A stretch of DNA of 15,288 bases from Candidatus Hydrogenedens sp. (GCA_035378955.1 DAOSUS010000075.1:1-15288); one strand, 5' to 3'; shown: positions 1-7,233, numbered from the stretch's first letter. Translations and numbers: made by a program. The notes: a model not told the origin generated them from the sequence alone.

Positions 1-1
1 A

Positions 2-862
2 AAAGATTTGGATTATAGTATTCCTTTTATACCGAACTATCAGGGCAAAATTATATTGTCCGATTTATCGGATATCTCTCGGAAAATAGGGTTACCTATT
101 TTAGGAATACTACCTGTTTATTATCCCGGTTTCGAAGTGTATATGGATTTTGGGAAAGGAAAAATTATTTGGCAATTAATATCCACGCAAAAAAGGGTAA
201 AGACAAAAGATATTTTTTGCGAAAAAATGTTTTTTTCCTCTGAAAGTGCAATGCCCCAAATTCCTATTACTCTCAATAATAAGATTGCTGTTGTCGCTAA
301 TATTGATTTTGCACGGAACGAATATATTATTTTTCCTATGAGTTTTGTCAATGAAAGGTCTTTAATAGCAGGAGATAGTAAATTTGTTCACTTTTGTAAT
401 AAAAAGATTATTCAGTATTTCCGATTAAAAACATTACGGTTAGGTAATCAAAAATTTGAAAATCTTCTTTCCGTTTCAGTGCCGGGAGAAAAAGAAATTT
501 CTCTGGGAATTTCTTTCTGGAAACAGTTTGCACTCAAAATGAACTATGAAGAAGCGGAAATATGTTTCTTAAAGATGAATATTTCTAATGAAAAGGAATG
601 GGCGGGAACAGGTATATTGCTCGATTATTACAATGACCAAGGTTGGGTTATTGGTGTTATTGAAAATTCTTCTGCTTGGCAGAATAATCTAAAAGGAGGT
701 GAAACTCTTATAAAAATAAATGAATGGGATATTAAATCCTTAAATGCAGCTCAGATTACACATCTGTTAAATTTGCCCGCAGGAGCAGAAGTGGTTTGTG
801 TAGTGAAGGATTTATCAAATGAAATAAAAAGTATAAATTTAATATCGCAAAAGATACTTTGA
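2..862 (+). CDS. Retropepsin-like aspartyl protease-family protein with C-terminal PDZ domain (5' partial)
   Basis: The frame is open from the first bases of the window, so the TTG at 8 is probably not the start and the N-terminus lies outside. Counting from that TTG, residues about 15-55 look like the end of a first retropepsin-like lobe (an Ile-Gly-Leu-Pro-Ile-Leu-Gly-Ile segment, then a hydrophobic strand). Residues about 82-190 look like a second lobe, ending in the LGISFWKQF segment that resembles the usual LGxDFLxxF closure. Residues about 200-282 look like a PDZ domain (GTGILL start, GGETLIKINEW core). In the second lobe the expected Asp-Thr-Gly triad reads Asp-Phe-Ala (D100), so this lobe is probably not catalytic. 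Any active Asp would be in the missing N-terminal part. Such proteins are usually exported or periplasmic, but no signal peptide can be seen here. The family call rests on overall pattern, not on an intact active site. Confidence 0.6.
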   Translation, partial: KDLDYSIPFIPNYQGKIILSDLSDISRKIGLPILGILPVYYPGFEVYMDFGKGKIIWQLISTQKRVKTKDIFCEKMFFSSESAMPQIPITLNNKIAVVANIDFARNEYIIFPMSFVNERSLIAGDSKFVHFCNKKIIQYFRLKTLRLGNQKFENLLSVSVPGEKEISLGISFWKQFALKMNYEEAEICFLKMNISNEKEWAGTGILLDYYNDQGWVIGVIENSSAWQNNLKGGETLIKINEWDIKSLNAAQITHLLNLPAGAEVVCVVKDLSNEIKSINLISQKIL

Positions 863-884
863 TTAGAAATTCTTTGTCTTCTCT

Positions 885-923
885 AAAAAAAATGAGGTGC
901 CGGTAGGGGGCGACCGGCACCTC
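885..923 (-). terminator. Rho-independent terminator, probably bidirectional
   Basis: Perfect 11-bp GC-rich stem GAGGTGCCGGT (894-904) / ACCGGCACCTC (913-923) around an 8-nt loop. Read on the minus strand it is followed by eight T's (892-885), a textbook terminator for the RNA at 885-1172. Read on the plus strand it is followed only by TATAAATTTT, so it may also stop the gene that ends at 862, less efficiently. Confidence 0.85.
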
Positions 924-931
924 TATAAATT

Positions 932-957
932 TTAACTCTGAGGGGGGTCAGAGTTAA
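932..957 (-). repeat. Perfect 10-bp inverted repeat with homopolymer loop
   Basis: TTAACTCTGA (932-941) and TCAGAGTTAA (948-957) flank six G's on the plus strand (six C's in the minus-strand RNA). It lies between the closing helix and the terminator of the candidate RNA. The AACTCTG/CAGAGTT core is the same one used in the 13-bp closing helix (1158-1164/968-974), so the two helices could exchange partners. Confidence 0.75.
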
Positions 958-1178
958 GGAGAGGTAGCAGAGTTGCGGAGAAGCGGAAGAGAGGATTCCC
1001 GGCCGGGGTAAACCGGGATATCAGTTATTCCGGAGAGAGAGAGATGCACTGCAGTGGTAATGGGAGGACAACCACTGGCAGCTATTTTATGTACTTCGCT
1101 ATGTGTTGGATTCAATTGAACCTTGATGTGTAGTAGTAGCATAGGGAACACATTCACAACTCTGCTACCAACACATAT

Positions 1179-1207
1179 ATTATAACATAGACAATGTGTA
1201 AATACAA
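1179..1207 (-). promoter_or_regulatory. Sigma-70 type promoter for the candidate RNA
   Basis: On the minus strand, TTGTAT (1207-1202; 4 of 6 matches to TTGACA) is followed after exactly 17 bp by a consensus TATAAT (1184-1179). The predicted start is near 1172 (G), two bases before the closing helix begins. An inverted pair ACACAT (1171-1176) / ATGTGT (1194-1199) flanks the -10 box and could be an operator. Confidence 0.7.
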
Positions 1208-1470
1208 GTGCTTATTATATATATAAATTTTGAAATATATACTTTAAACCTAATTTAAATATTTGTTTTTTAAATACTTATGATTTACAAAAAAAATATT
1301 ATAAAAAAATAAATAAATATGATTTGATTTTTCTAAATGAAATGCCAAAACAAACATAAAAATAATTGTTATTTAGATAACAAATAAATAATTGTCTTAA
1401 AAATTGAAGGAAATAAGGATAAACAAAAGATAAAGAGAAACTCTATAAAAATTGAAAATTTTAGTTAAAA
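1208..1470. other. AT-rich intergenic stretch without a gene
   Basis: No ORF with coding character is seen on either strand. It lies upstream of the RNA promoter and downstream of the phosphotransferase gene (stop at 1471-1473, minus). The only structure I see is a 7-bp inverted repeat, TTGTTAT (1366-1372) / ATAACAA (1377-1383). On the minus strand it is followed by an AT tract rich in T's, so it could be a weak terminator for the operon that ends at 1471. Confidence 0.5.
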
Positions 1471-2943
1471 TTAAGTTTTTTTATTTTTAAGAAATTTTTT
1501 AATGGATTTAATGACAGTGGCTAAAACTTTGAGTCTTGCAAAGAGTTTGTCATTCCCTTCAACAATAGTCCATGGAGCATAGACTGTTGATGTCCTATCA
1601 ATCATATCGGATACCGCTTCTTCATAATCTTTCCATTTTGCTCTATTACGCCAATCCTCCTCTGTAATTTTCCATTGTTTGAAAGGATTGGATTGACGCT
1701 CTTCAAATCTTTTTAATTGTTCCTCCGGAGATATATGTAACCAGAACTTAATAATAACGGCTCCCCATTTTGCTAATTGCAATTCAAATTCATTGATTTC
1801 ACTATATCCACGCATCCAATCTTTGGGTTGAGCAAAACCTTCTATTCGCTCAACCAACACTCTTCCATACCAGGAACGGTCGTAGATAGTAAAGTGTCCC
1901 GCTTTAGGTAGTGCTTTCCAAAACCTCCATAAATGATGATGTTTTTTCTCCTCACCTTGTGGCGCCCCTATGGGAATTACTTCGTAGCCACGGGGGTCTA
2001 ATTCGTTAACCAATCTTTTTATAGCTCCTCCTTTTCCCCCAGCATCCCAACCTTCGAACATGATTACTACAGGTATTCTTTCCTTAAAACAGATAGATTG
2101 TAACCTCCGTAATTCTTTCTGTAGTTTGGGAAGTATTTCATTATATTGTTCTCGAGGAACAGATTGGGATAAATCAACTTCTTTTAGTGGGTCTGTTTGT
2201 CGTGGTGCTATTGGATATGTGGGGATACTTAATCCATTTTTTAATGTATTATCCCATTTTGAAAGCAGGATATTACCTGCCTCTGCAATACAGTATCTTT
2301 CATCCATAGCAGGAATAATATTCCATGGTGCTATATCTGTATATGTTTCTTGCAATACAATATTTATAATTTTATATAAATCATCATACGCTTTTAATAA
2401 TTCCTTATTTTTCCCTTTGGCTCTCCATTGGAAATCCGGGTCCTTTTCAAGCTTTTCAAAACGCTTTTTTTGCTCTTTTTTAGGGATATGCAAAAAGAAT
2501 TTAATAAGTAAATTTCCATCCTCAATAAGATGTCGTTCAAAGGTTAAGATTTCTTCTAATTCAGAGCGGATTTTACTTGAACTCCAACCCTCTTTCTGTG
2601 CCTCTAATATAAGAGGCCAATACCAACTATGGTTAAAAAAGGCTATATCCCCGTAACCCGGTAATTTGTTCCAAAAACGCCAGAGGTAAGGATGTAATTT
2701 TTCTTCTCTCGTAGGTTTGGTTATGTTATGCACCCAATAACCCCTGGGGTCAAGATTTAACAATAGGTGATTCAATAATGTCCCTTTTCCAGAGGTATCC
2801 CAACCTTCTATTAATATAATTGTTGGTATATTTTTTTGTCTCAATTCTCTCTGAAATGTTCCTAACGATAATTTCCATTGGTCTGTTATCTGTTTGAACT
2901 GTTCTTTTGTCATACGAGCATTCAAATCTACTTTGTCTAACAT
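1471..2943 (-). CDS. pap: Polyphosphate:AMP phosphotransferase (class II PPK2, two fused PPK2 domains)
   Basis: Cytoplasmic kinase of polyphosphate metabolism; fused two-domain PPK2 enzymes are known to phosphorylate AMP to ADP with polyphosphate as donor. At 490 residues it has the size usual for Pap. The C-terminal domain (about 265-490) carries the complete set: Walker A GWDAGGKGG (298-306), the LDPRGYEV strand, the HHHLWRFW lid segment and the Walker B-like YDRSWYGRVLVER (from 354). The N-terminal domain (about 12-230) keeps a Walker A (GWDTSGKGT, 47-55), but its Walker B-like motif reads FNHSWYWP (103-110), with the key Asp and Arg replaced. It is therefore probably structural, as is typical of this class. 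The ATG at 2943 is preceded by AAGGAA at good spacing. It is the second gene of an operon, 32 bp after the barrel protein that ends at 2976. No clear terminator follows. Confidence 0.93.
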   Translation of the reverse strand: MLDKVDLNARMTKEQFKQITDQWKLSLGTFQRELRQKNIPTIILIEGWDTSGKGTLLNHLLLNLDPRGYWVHNITKPTREEKLHPYLWRFWNKLPGYGDIAFFNHSWYWPLILEAQKEGWSSSKIRSELEEILTFERHLIEDGNLLIKFFLHIPKKEQKKRFEKLEKDPDFQWRAKGKNKELLKAYDDLYKIINIVLQETYTDIAPWNIIPAMDERYCIAEAGNILLSKWDNTLKNGLSIPTYPIAPRQTDPLKEVDLSQSVPREQYNEILPKLQKELRRLQSICFKERIPVVIMFEGWDAGGKGGAIKRLVNELDPRGYEVIPIGAPQGEEKKHHHLWRFWKALPKAGHFTIYDRSWYGRVLVERIEGFAQPKDWMRGYSEINEFELQLAKWGAVIIKFWLHISPEEQLKRFEERQSNPFKQWKITEEDWRNRAKWKDYEEAVSDMIDRTSTVYAPWTIVEGNDKLFARLKVLATVIKSIKKFLKNKKT

Positions 2944-2975
2944 AATGAGTTTTCCTTGTTATTTCAGTTTTAAAT

Positions 2976-4718
2976 CTAATATTTGATTATCTTCGAAGGC
3001 AATGGATTTCCTTTTGAATCCGTTATCCGTAATGTATAGCCCCAGAACCGTTTATTATTTGTAATTTTCATGAGGATATTATAAGTTCCTTTTTCAAAGG
3101 TTACAGGAATTATTGTCTTATCCGGTACTACAGAAGATTCCCCAAAATATTCAAAGATTAAATCTTTTTGCTTTTCGTTTATTAACCACACCTTAACAGC
3201 ATCATTATAACCAAATCGTATTTGAGCAGAAACAGGTTGAAGAACTTCAATGGCACATAGTGCATAAGCACAGGCTCCTTCCTGTTGCCCAAAAATTTTA
3301 TTAAGGTCCATAGATATTTTATTGTTCTCTATAGATAATATTTTCCAGTCCGTTGCATTTATATCCATTTCAGGGGGAAATTCTTTTTCGTGCGTTTCTT
3401 TAAAATTCTCTGCATGGAAAGGTCCTGCTACTTTCCAACGAGTAATTGGATTAAATAATGAGTAAAAAGATACTTCTTCTCCTTGAAGATATTTTTTCCC
3501 TATTTCCCATAAGTAATCGTAAGCGTGTTCGTAGTTATTAAGTGGAGCCGTTTGAAAACGGGGAATATCATCAGGACCTACGGGAAACGGCATGTAAGTA
3601 AAACCTGTTTTTTGCTGTAATGATTGAAAATCTCTTTTATTCAACAATTGAATTTTTTCTTGAAAGGAACTATCAGAAACAGGTTCTTTCTGTTTCAGTA
3701 TTTGGACATAGTTTTCTAAAGGCTCTTCCCCTTCAAACAATTCCGCCTGACGACCTAATAACTGCTCATAACAATTATGACTGTAAATCCAGTGGTATTT
3801 TTTAGACGCAGATATATGAAGGGCGTATAATTGTTTTAATTCCGCTGTGGTAAGTCCTGCCTTATGACCATTATCATAATCATATCCCAAGGGCCATATC
3901 CCCGGTGCTATGGAACATTTTTCTTTCCAATATTTTTTAGCCCTGGGAGATAAATAGGTAAGAAAGATTTGGTCTATCCCTGCAATATATGTGAGAACTT
4001 CATCAGGATTTTTCAGACGATAAGTATGTTCAATACAATAATGAAGTCCTCCTGGAGCATTTTTCTTTGCTAATTCTTCAATCCATGTTAAGTGAATAAT
4101 GAGTCCAAGGCTTAACCCTTGCTCTGGAAAAGTTAAGAATACCATATCGGGAAATACATTATATATGGTGTTAATTAAATCAGCACTTCTTTCCTTCACT
4201 TTTTTAATAAGGTCTTTTCGAGTGTAGGTATCATATTTATATCCCTCCCAATTAAAATAATATTGTTCCCAAATATATTCTATGTCGATGGCAAATCCTG
4301 TGCAGCCTGTCTCTTTGGCAAATATAGCGAATTGCCGAAAGTTATGTAGTACATTTTCCCATTGTAAATCATCAAACCAATTTAAATGATGGTCAAATGA
4401 AATTTTGAGAAAGGTTTCAGAACCTATTTTTTTACAAATGTTATTGGCTTCAACGGCTTTCTTAAAATTATCATCATCTTTTCCAATAGTCCACGGTTTT
4501 TTGTCATTTGCCCAAATGTTATCACTCCATTCACGGGCTATATAATCAAGGAAGAAAGCATTGACACCATTTTTTTTCCATAATTCTGCATCTTTTATAA
4601 TCTGTTCTGGAGAAGCAGAAAAAAGAATTGTTTTAGGTGGTGCAGAATGGATTAAATCATTATCAGGTATAGAAAGTGAAAAAATCGGGATAGTTAGTAG
4701 TAACAAAAAATAGCCCAT
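2976..4718 (-). CDS. Secreted TIM-barrel-like protein with C-terminal beta-sandwich domain, function unknown
   Basis: A 580-residue protein starting with a hydrophobic stretch (about 1-17) that looks like a signal peptide, though it lacks the usual basic n-region. Residues about 28-320 alternate helices and strands in the manner of a (beta/alpha)8 barrel. GFAIDIEYIW (141-150; D145, E147) resembles the strand-end acidic motif of GH18-like and related glycosidase barrels, and several Trp/Tyr-rich loops would suit carbohydrate binding. Residues about 425-570 (starting WKVAGPF) look like a jelly-roll of the galactose-binding kind. I do not recognise the family, and no catalytic pair can be assigned. 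The start is fixed: ATG at 4718 has AAGGAA upstream and an in-frame TAG two codons before it. It is the first gene of a two-gene operon with pap. No convincing promoter was found upstream. Confidence 0.8.
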   Translation of the reverse strand: MGYFLLLLTIPIFSLSIPDNDLIHSAPPKTILFSASPEQIIKDAELWKKNGVNAFFLDYIAREWSDNIWANDKKPWTIGKDDDNFKKAVEANNICKKIGSETFLKISFDHHLNWFDDLQWENVLHNFRQFAIFAKETGCTGFAIDIEYIWEQYYFNWEGYKYDTYTRKDLIKKVKERSADLINTIYNVFPDMVFLTFPEQGLSLGLIIHLTWIEELAKKNAPGGLHYCIEHTYRLKNPDEVLTYIAGIDQIFLTYLSPRAKKYWKEKCSIAPGIWPLGYDYDNGHKAGLTTAELKQLYALHISASKKYHWIYSHNCYEQLLGRQAELFEGEEPLENYVQILKQKEPVSDSSFQEKIQLLNKRDFQSLQQKTGFTYMPFPVGPDDIPRFQTAPLNNYEHAYDYLWEIGKKYLQGEEVSFYSLFNPITRWKVAGPFHAENFKETHEKEFPPEMDINATDWKILSIENNKISMDLNKIFGQQEGACAYALCAIEVLQPVSAQIRFGYNDAVKVWLINEKQKDLIFEYFGESSVVPDKTIIPVTFEKGTYNILMKITNNKRFWGYTLRITDSKGNPLPSKIIKY

Positions 4719-4881
4719 ACACTATTCCTTACGTTTTCATATATTTTACTATTTTTCACAATGGAAAAAAAATAAAATGCAGATATATTTTTTACAGATA
4801 TATTTAAGCAAAATATAAACCCAAAGCAAAATAGTATATAAGTATATAAATAGGATATGTAGAATATAGTATATTATCCTT

Positions 4882-4911
4882 TTGAATATATAGAACTTTT
4901 ATAGTTATAAT
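4882..4911 (+). promoter_or_regulatory. Putative sigma-70 promoter of the activator–hslV operon
   Basis: TTGAAT (4882-4887), an 18-bp spacer and a consensus TATAAT (4906-4911), about 70 nt before the start at 4990. The surroundings are very AT-rich, so chance matches are common; the pairing of a full -10 with a 4-of-6 -35 makes it the best candidate in this divergent region. The same region holds a short direct repeat, CAGATATATTT, at 4780-4790 and 4795-4805, of unknown meaning. Confidence 0.5.
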
Positions 4912-4989
4912 TAAGGCTTATACAAATATGTATTTTTTAGTTTAATTAAATGATTTATTATTTAAAATTAAAGTATTAGAATTACAGTA

Positions 4990-6561
4990 ATGAAAGAAAA
5001 AACAGATAGAGCCGTTGAAGAATTAAAACTTCTTCTTGAGATAAGTGAAATATTAGACCGTAGTTATGACCTTCGGGAGGAACTATATCCTGTTTTACGG
5101 GCTATATCAAATCATACGGGGATGTTAAGAGGCACAATAACTTTACTTGATAAAGATAGAGGAGAACTAAGAATAGAGGCTGCTTATGGGCTTTCAGGCG
5201 AAGAATTAGAAAGAGGAGTATATAAAGTAGGTGAAGGAATTATTGGTAAAGTTGCCCAAATGGGAAGACCTATGGTTATTTCTAAAATATCTGCAGAACC
5301 CATGTTTTTAAATAAAACTGGCTCAAGAAAAAATTTACAAAAAGAAGAGATTTCATACATTTGTGTACCTATAAAAATTGAAAATTTAGTTTTAGGGACA
5401 CTTAGTGCCGATAGAATTTATTCCGATGATGTTTCCTTAGATGAGGATTTGCGTGTTCTTACGATTATTGCATCCATGATTGCTCGTGCCGTTCGGTTGC
5501 GATTAAAAAATGAACAAGAGAGGGAGGCACTACTTCTGGAGAATGCGAGACTTCAAGAAGAATTAAAAAAAAGATTTCGCCCCTCTAATATGATTGGTAG
5601 TTCCGGGGCTATGCAAAAAGTTTACGATTTAATACAGCAGGTATCCATGACAGAAGCGACAGTGCTAATTCGTGGAGAGAGTGGCACAGGTAAAGAGTTG
5701 GTGGCTTATGCAATACATTTTAACAGCCATCGTGCTTCGGGACCGTTCATTAAAGTAAATTGTTCTGCTTTGCCGGAGACTGTTGTAGAAAGTGAATTAT
5801 TTGGACATGAGAAAGGAGCATTTACAGGAGCATATCAGCAAAGAAAAGGGAGATTTGAGATGGCACATGGGGGTACGATTTTCTTAGACGAAATTGGAGA
5901 TATGCCTCTTTCAACACAGGTAAAATTACTCCGTGTATTACAGGATAAAACTTTTGAGCGAGTAGGAGGAAGTGAAACAATTCGCGTGAATGTCCGTATT
6001 ATTGCGGCGACAAATCGCGATTTGGAAAAATTAGTTCAAGAAGGTAAATTTCGCGAAGATTTATACTATCGCTTAAATGTTTTCCCTATTTTTCTTCCAC
6101 CTTTAAGAGAAAGAAAAACAGATATTTTGGAATTAGCCAATTACTTTGTTGAAAAATACAGTCGTGAGAATAATAAATATGTCCGTCGAATATCTACCCC
6201 TGCTATTGATATGCTTATGAGTTATCACTGGCCGGGCAATGTTCGTGAGTTAGAAAATATTATTGAGCGGGCTGTAATTTTAACTACCGATGATGTTATC
6301 CATGGACATTATTTGCCTCCTACGCTTCAGACAGCCGAAGCTTCCAATACAATAATGAAGGGAAAATTGGAGGAAACATTAGAACGCGTTGAACGAGAAA
6401 TGATTATTGAAGCATTAAAAAATGCAAAAGGGAACAAAGCAAAGGCAGCGAGGGAATTAGGTATCACGGAAAGAATTATGGGTTTACGAGTGCAAAAACT
6501 TGGAATTGACCCAAAAAATTATAAACCACAAAGAACAAGCCGTTCATTAAAAATGCAGTAA
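4990..6561 (+). CDS. NifA-like sigma-54-dependent transcriptional activator (GAF–AAA+–Fis HTH)
   Basis: A cytoplasmic enhancer-binding protein that would remodel sigma-54 RNA polymerase with ATP. The order is a GAF domain (about 10-175), a linker coiled coil (about 172-195), the AAA+ domain (about 200-430) and a Fis-type helix-turn-helix (about 478-505). Seen directly: Walker A GESGTGKE (229-236), the sigma-54 contact loop GAFTGA (276-281), Walker B IFLDE (297-301), and a C-terminus ending KAARELGITERIMGLRVQKLGID. The GAF and HTH segments closely follow the NifA pattern, but no nif gene is near. NifA-like proteins occur widely outside nitrogen fixation, so the regulon is unknown and I give no symbol. 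There is no receiver domain, so control is by a GAF ligand or partner rather than phosphorylation. ATG at 4990 has no good Shine-Dalgarno, and a stop lies in frame at 4969. It is followed after 15 bp by hslV. Confidence 0.93.
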   Translation: MKEKTDRAVEELKLLLEISEILDRSYDLREELYPVLRAISNHTGMLRGTITLLDKDRGELRIEAAYGLSGEELERGVYKVGEGIIGKVAQMGRPMVISKISAEPMFLNKTGSRKNLQKEEISYICVPIKIENLVLGTLSADRIYSDDVSLDEDLRVLTIIASMIARAVRLRLKNEQEREALLLENARLQEELKKRFRPSNMIGSSGAMQKVYDLIQQVSMTEATVLIRGESGTGKELVAYAIHFNSHRASGPFIKVNCSALPETVVESELFGHEKGAFTGAYQQRKGRFEMAHGGTIFLDEIGDMPLSTQVKLLRVLQDKTFERVGGSETIRVNVRIIAATNRDLEKLVQEGKFREDLYYRLNVFPIFLPPLRERKTDILELANYFVEKYSRENNKYVRRISTPAIDMLMSYHWPGNVRELENIIERAVILTTDDVIHGHYLPPTLQTAEASNTIMKGKLEETLERVEREMIIEALKNAKGNKAKAARELGITERIMGLRVQKLGIDPKNYKPQRTSRSLKMQ

Positions 6562-6576
6562 ATAGGAATAATATCT

Positions 6577-7110
6577 ATGAGCGAATTTCGAGGCACAACA
6601 ATTATTGCGGTTCGTCGTAATGGAACAGTTGCTATGGCTGGAGATGGACAGGTTACTCTGGGCGATACTATTGTTAAAGGAACAGCCATAAAAATAAGAA
6701 GATTGTATGGAGGGAAAATCCTCGCTGGATTTGCTGGCTCTGTTTCCGATGCTTTTGCTTTGTTTGAACGGTTCGAAGGGAAATTAGAAGAATATCGTGG
6801 AAATTTAACTCGTTCTGCTGTAGAGTTAGGAAAATTGTGGAGAACCGATAAATATCTAAGACAACTCAATGCTATGTTGATTGTGTGCAATAAAGAAGAA
6901 ATATTATTAGTATCCGGAACAGGAGAAATTATAGAACCTGATGACGATATTCTTGCTATTGGTTCCGGGGCCGGTTTTGCTTTAACCGCAGCAAGGGCTC
7001 TAATGAAGTACACAAACTTATCTGCAGAGGAGATTGCTTTAGAGTCTTTGAAACTTGCTTCTCAAGTGTGTATATATACTAATGAAAATATAAAAGTTGA
7101 AGTTTTATAA
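6577..7110 (+). CDS. hslV: ATP-dependent protease proteolytic subunit HslV
   Basis: Peptidase subunit of the HslUV (ClpQY) protease, a Thr-type hydrolase that forms double hexameric rings in the cytoplasm. At 177 residues it has the usual size. The catalytic Thr is T7 in FRGTTIIAVRRNG, exposed after removal of six residues. Other family blocks present are the AMAGDGQVTLG strand with its conserved Asp, the K-rich KIRRLYGGKILAGFAGS segment, the SGTGEIIEP turn, the AIGSGAGFALTAARAL helix and the CIYTNENI near the C-terminus. The start ATG at 6577 has AGGA (6564-6567) upstream and lies 15 bp after the sigma-54 activator, so the two are probably co-transcribed. The partner ATPase hslU, commonly adjacent, is not in this window: hslV is followed by noncoding DNA and the mini-peptide locus. 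Confidence 0.97.
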   Translation: MSEFRGTTIIAVRRNGTVAMAGDGQVTLGDTIVKGTAIKIRRLYGGKILAGFAGSVSDAFALFERFEGKLEEYRGNLTRSAVELGKLWRTDKYLRQLNAMLIVCNKEEILLVSGTGEIIEPDDDILAIGSGAGFALTAARALMKYTNLSAEEIALESLKLASQVCIYTNENIKVEVL

Positions 7111-7132
7111 AAATTTTTTCAAAAAAATTTTT
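7109..7132 (+). terminator. Possible weak AT-only terminator after hslV
   Basis: Immediately after the stop codon, a run AAAAATTTTTT (7109-7119) is followed by AAAAAAATTTTT (7121-7132), which can fold into an A/T stem of about ten pairs ending in T's. There are no G:C pairs, so stability is low. It is the only stem seen between hslV and the next locus. Confidence 0.3.
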
Positions 7133-7233
7133 GTTGTTATAAAAAGTAAGAAAAAACGACTTATATAAAACCCGCATAAATTGAGGCTAAAAATAATATT
7201 CAAAAAAAAGTAAAAAAAAATTTGCGTTTTAAA

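Larger units (their letters stand above)
885..1172 (-). ncRNA. Candidate structured small RNA (about 288 nt, family unknown)
   Basis: A distinctly GC-richer block inside AT-rich flanks, with a promoter upstream (1179-1207) and a terminator at its end. The predicted 5' end is near 1172. A perfect 13-bp helix joins the first transcribed bases (1169-1157) to 975-963 and closes a domain of about 207 nt. Inside it are a 7-bp helix 1153-1147/1107-1101, with the alternative CTATG/CATAG pairing (1144-1140/1103-1099); a hairpin 1081-1071/1058-1049, with one bulge and a 12-nt loop; and a 6-bp GC hairpin 1018-1013/1002-997. After the closing helix come a 10-bp hairpin with a C6 loop (957-948/941-932) and the terminator. 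On this strand most loops are C-rich (CCUCCC, ACCCC, CCCCCC, CGCCCCCU), and the strands between are pyrimidine-rich. It does not match tmRNA, RNase P, SRP RNA or a riboswitch that I recognise. A diverged 6S RNA is conceivable because of the long closing stem, but the branched interior argues against it. Confidence 0.7.

Noticed and set aside
1109..1123. T-arm-like GGTTCAATTGAATCC on the minus strand, suggesting a tRNA.
   Set aside because: The loop does not fit the seven-base T loop, and no acceptor, D or anticodon arms surround it.
954..1157. A 67-codon minus-strand ORF (GTG start) lying wholly inside the candidate RNA.
   Set aside because: No Shine-Dalgarno before the GTG, no recognisable protein pattern, and the same bases are used by several perfect helices. 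A dual-function RNA cannot be excluded, but I do not annotate a protein.
894..1169. Plus-strand reading of the structured region, with G-rich loops (GGGGGG, GGGAGGA) resembling a CsrA-titrating RNA.
   Set aside because: The promoter and the U-tract after the terminator both fit the minus strand; the plus strand has no comparable promoter and no T run after its last helix.
963..1169. Retron msr-msd-like layout, because of long inverted repeats closing a structured domain.
   Set aside because: No reverse transcriptase gene is present on either side, and the unit has its own terminator like an ordinary small RNA.
2060..2656. A 198-codon plus-strand ORF.
   Set aside because: It is the antisense shadow of the well-supported pap gene; composition and pattern show no protein family.
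4990..6561. Calling the sigma-54 activator nifA and inferring nitrogen fixation.
   Set aside because: Only domain resemblance supports it; there are no nif genes or nif-type upstream sites in the window, and NifA-like regulators are common outside nitrogen fixation.
6519..7013. A 164-codon minus-strand ORF across the activator–hslV junction.
   Set aside because: It is a shadow of hslV, whose motifs are unmistakable on the plus strand.
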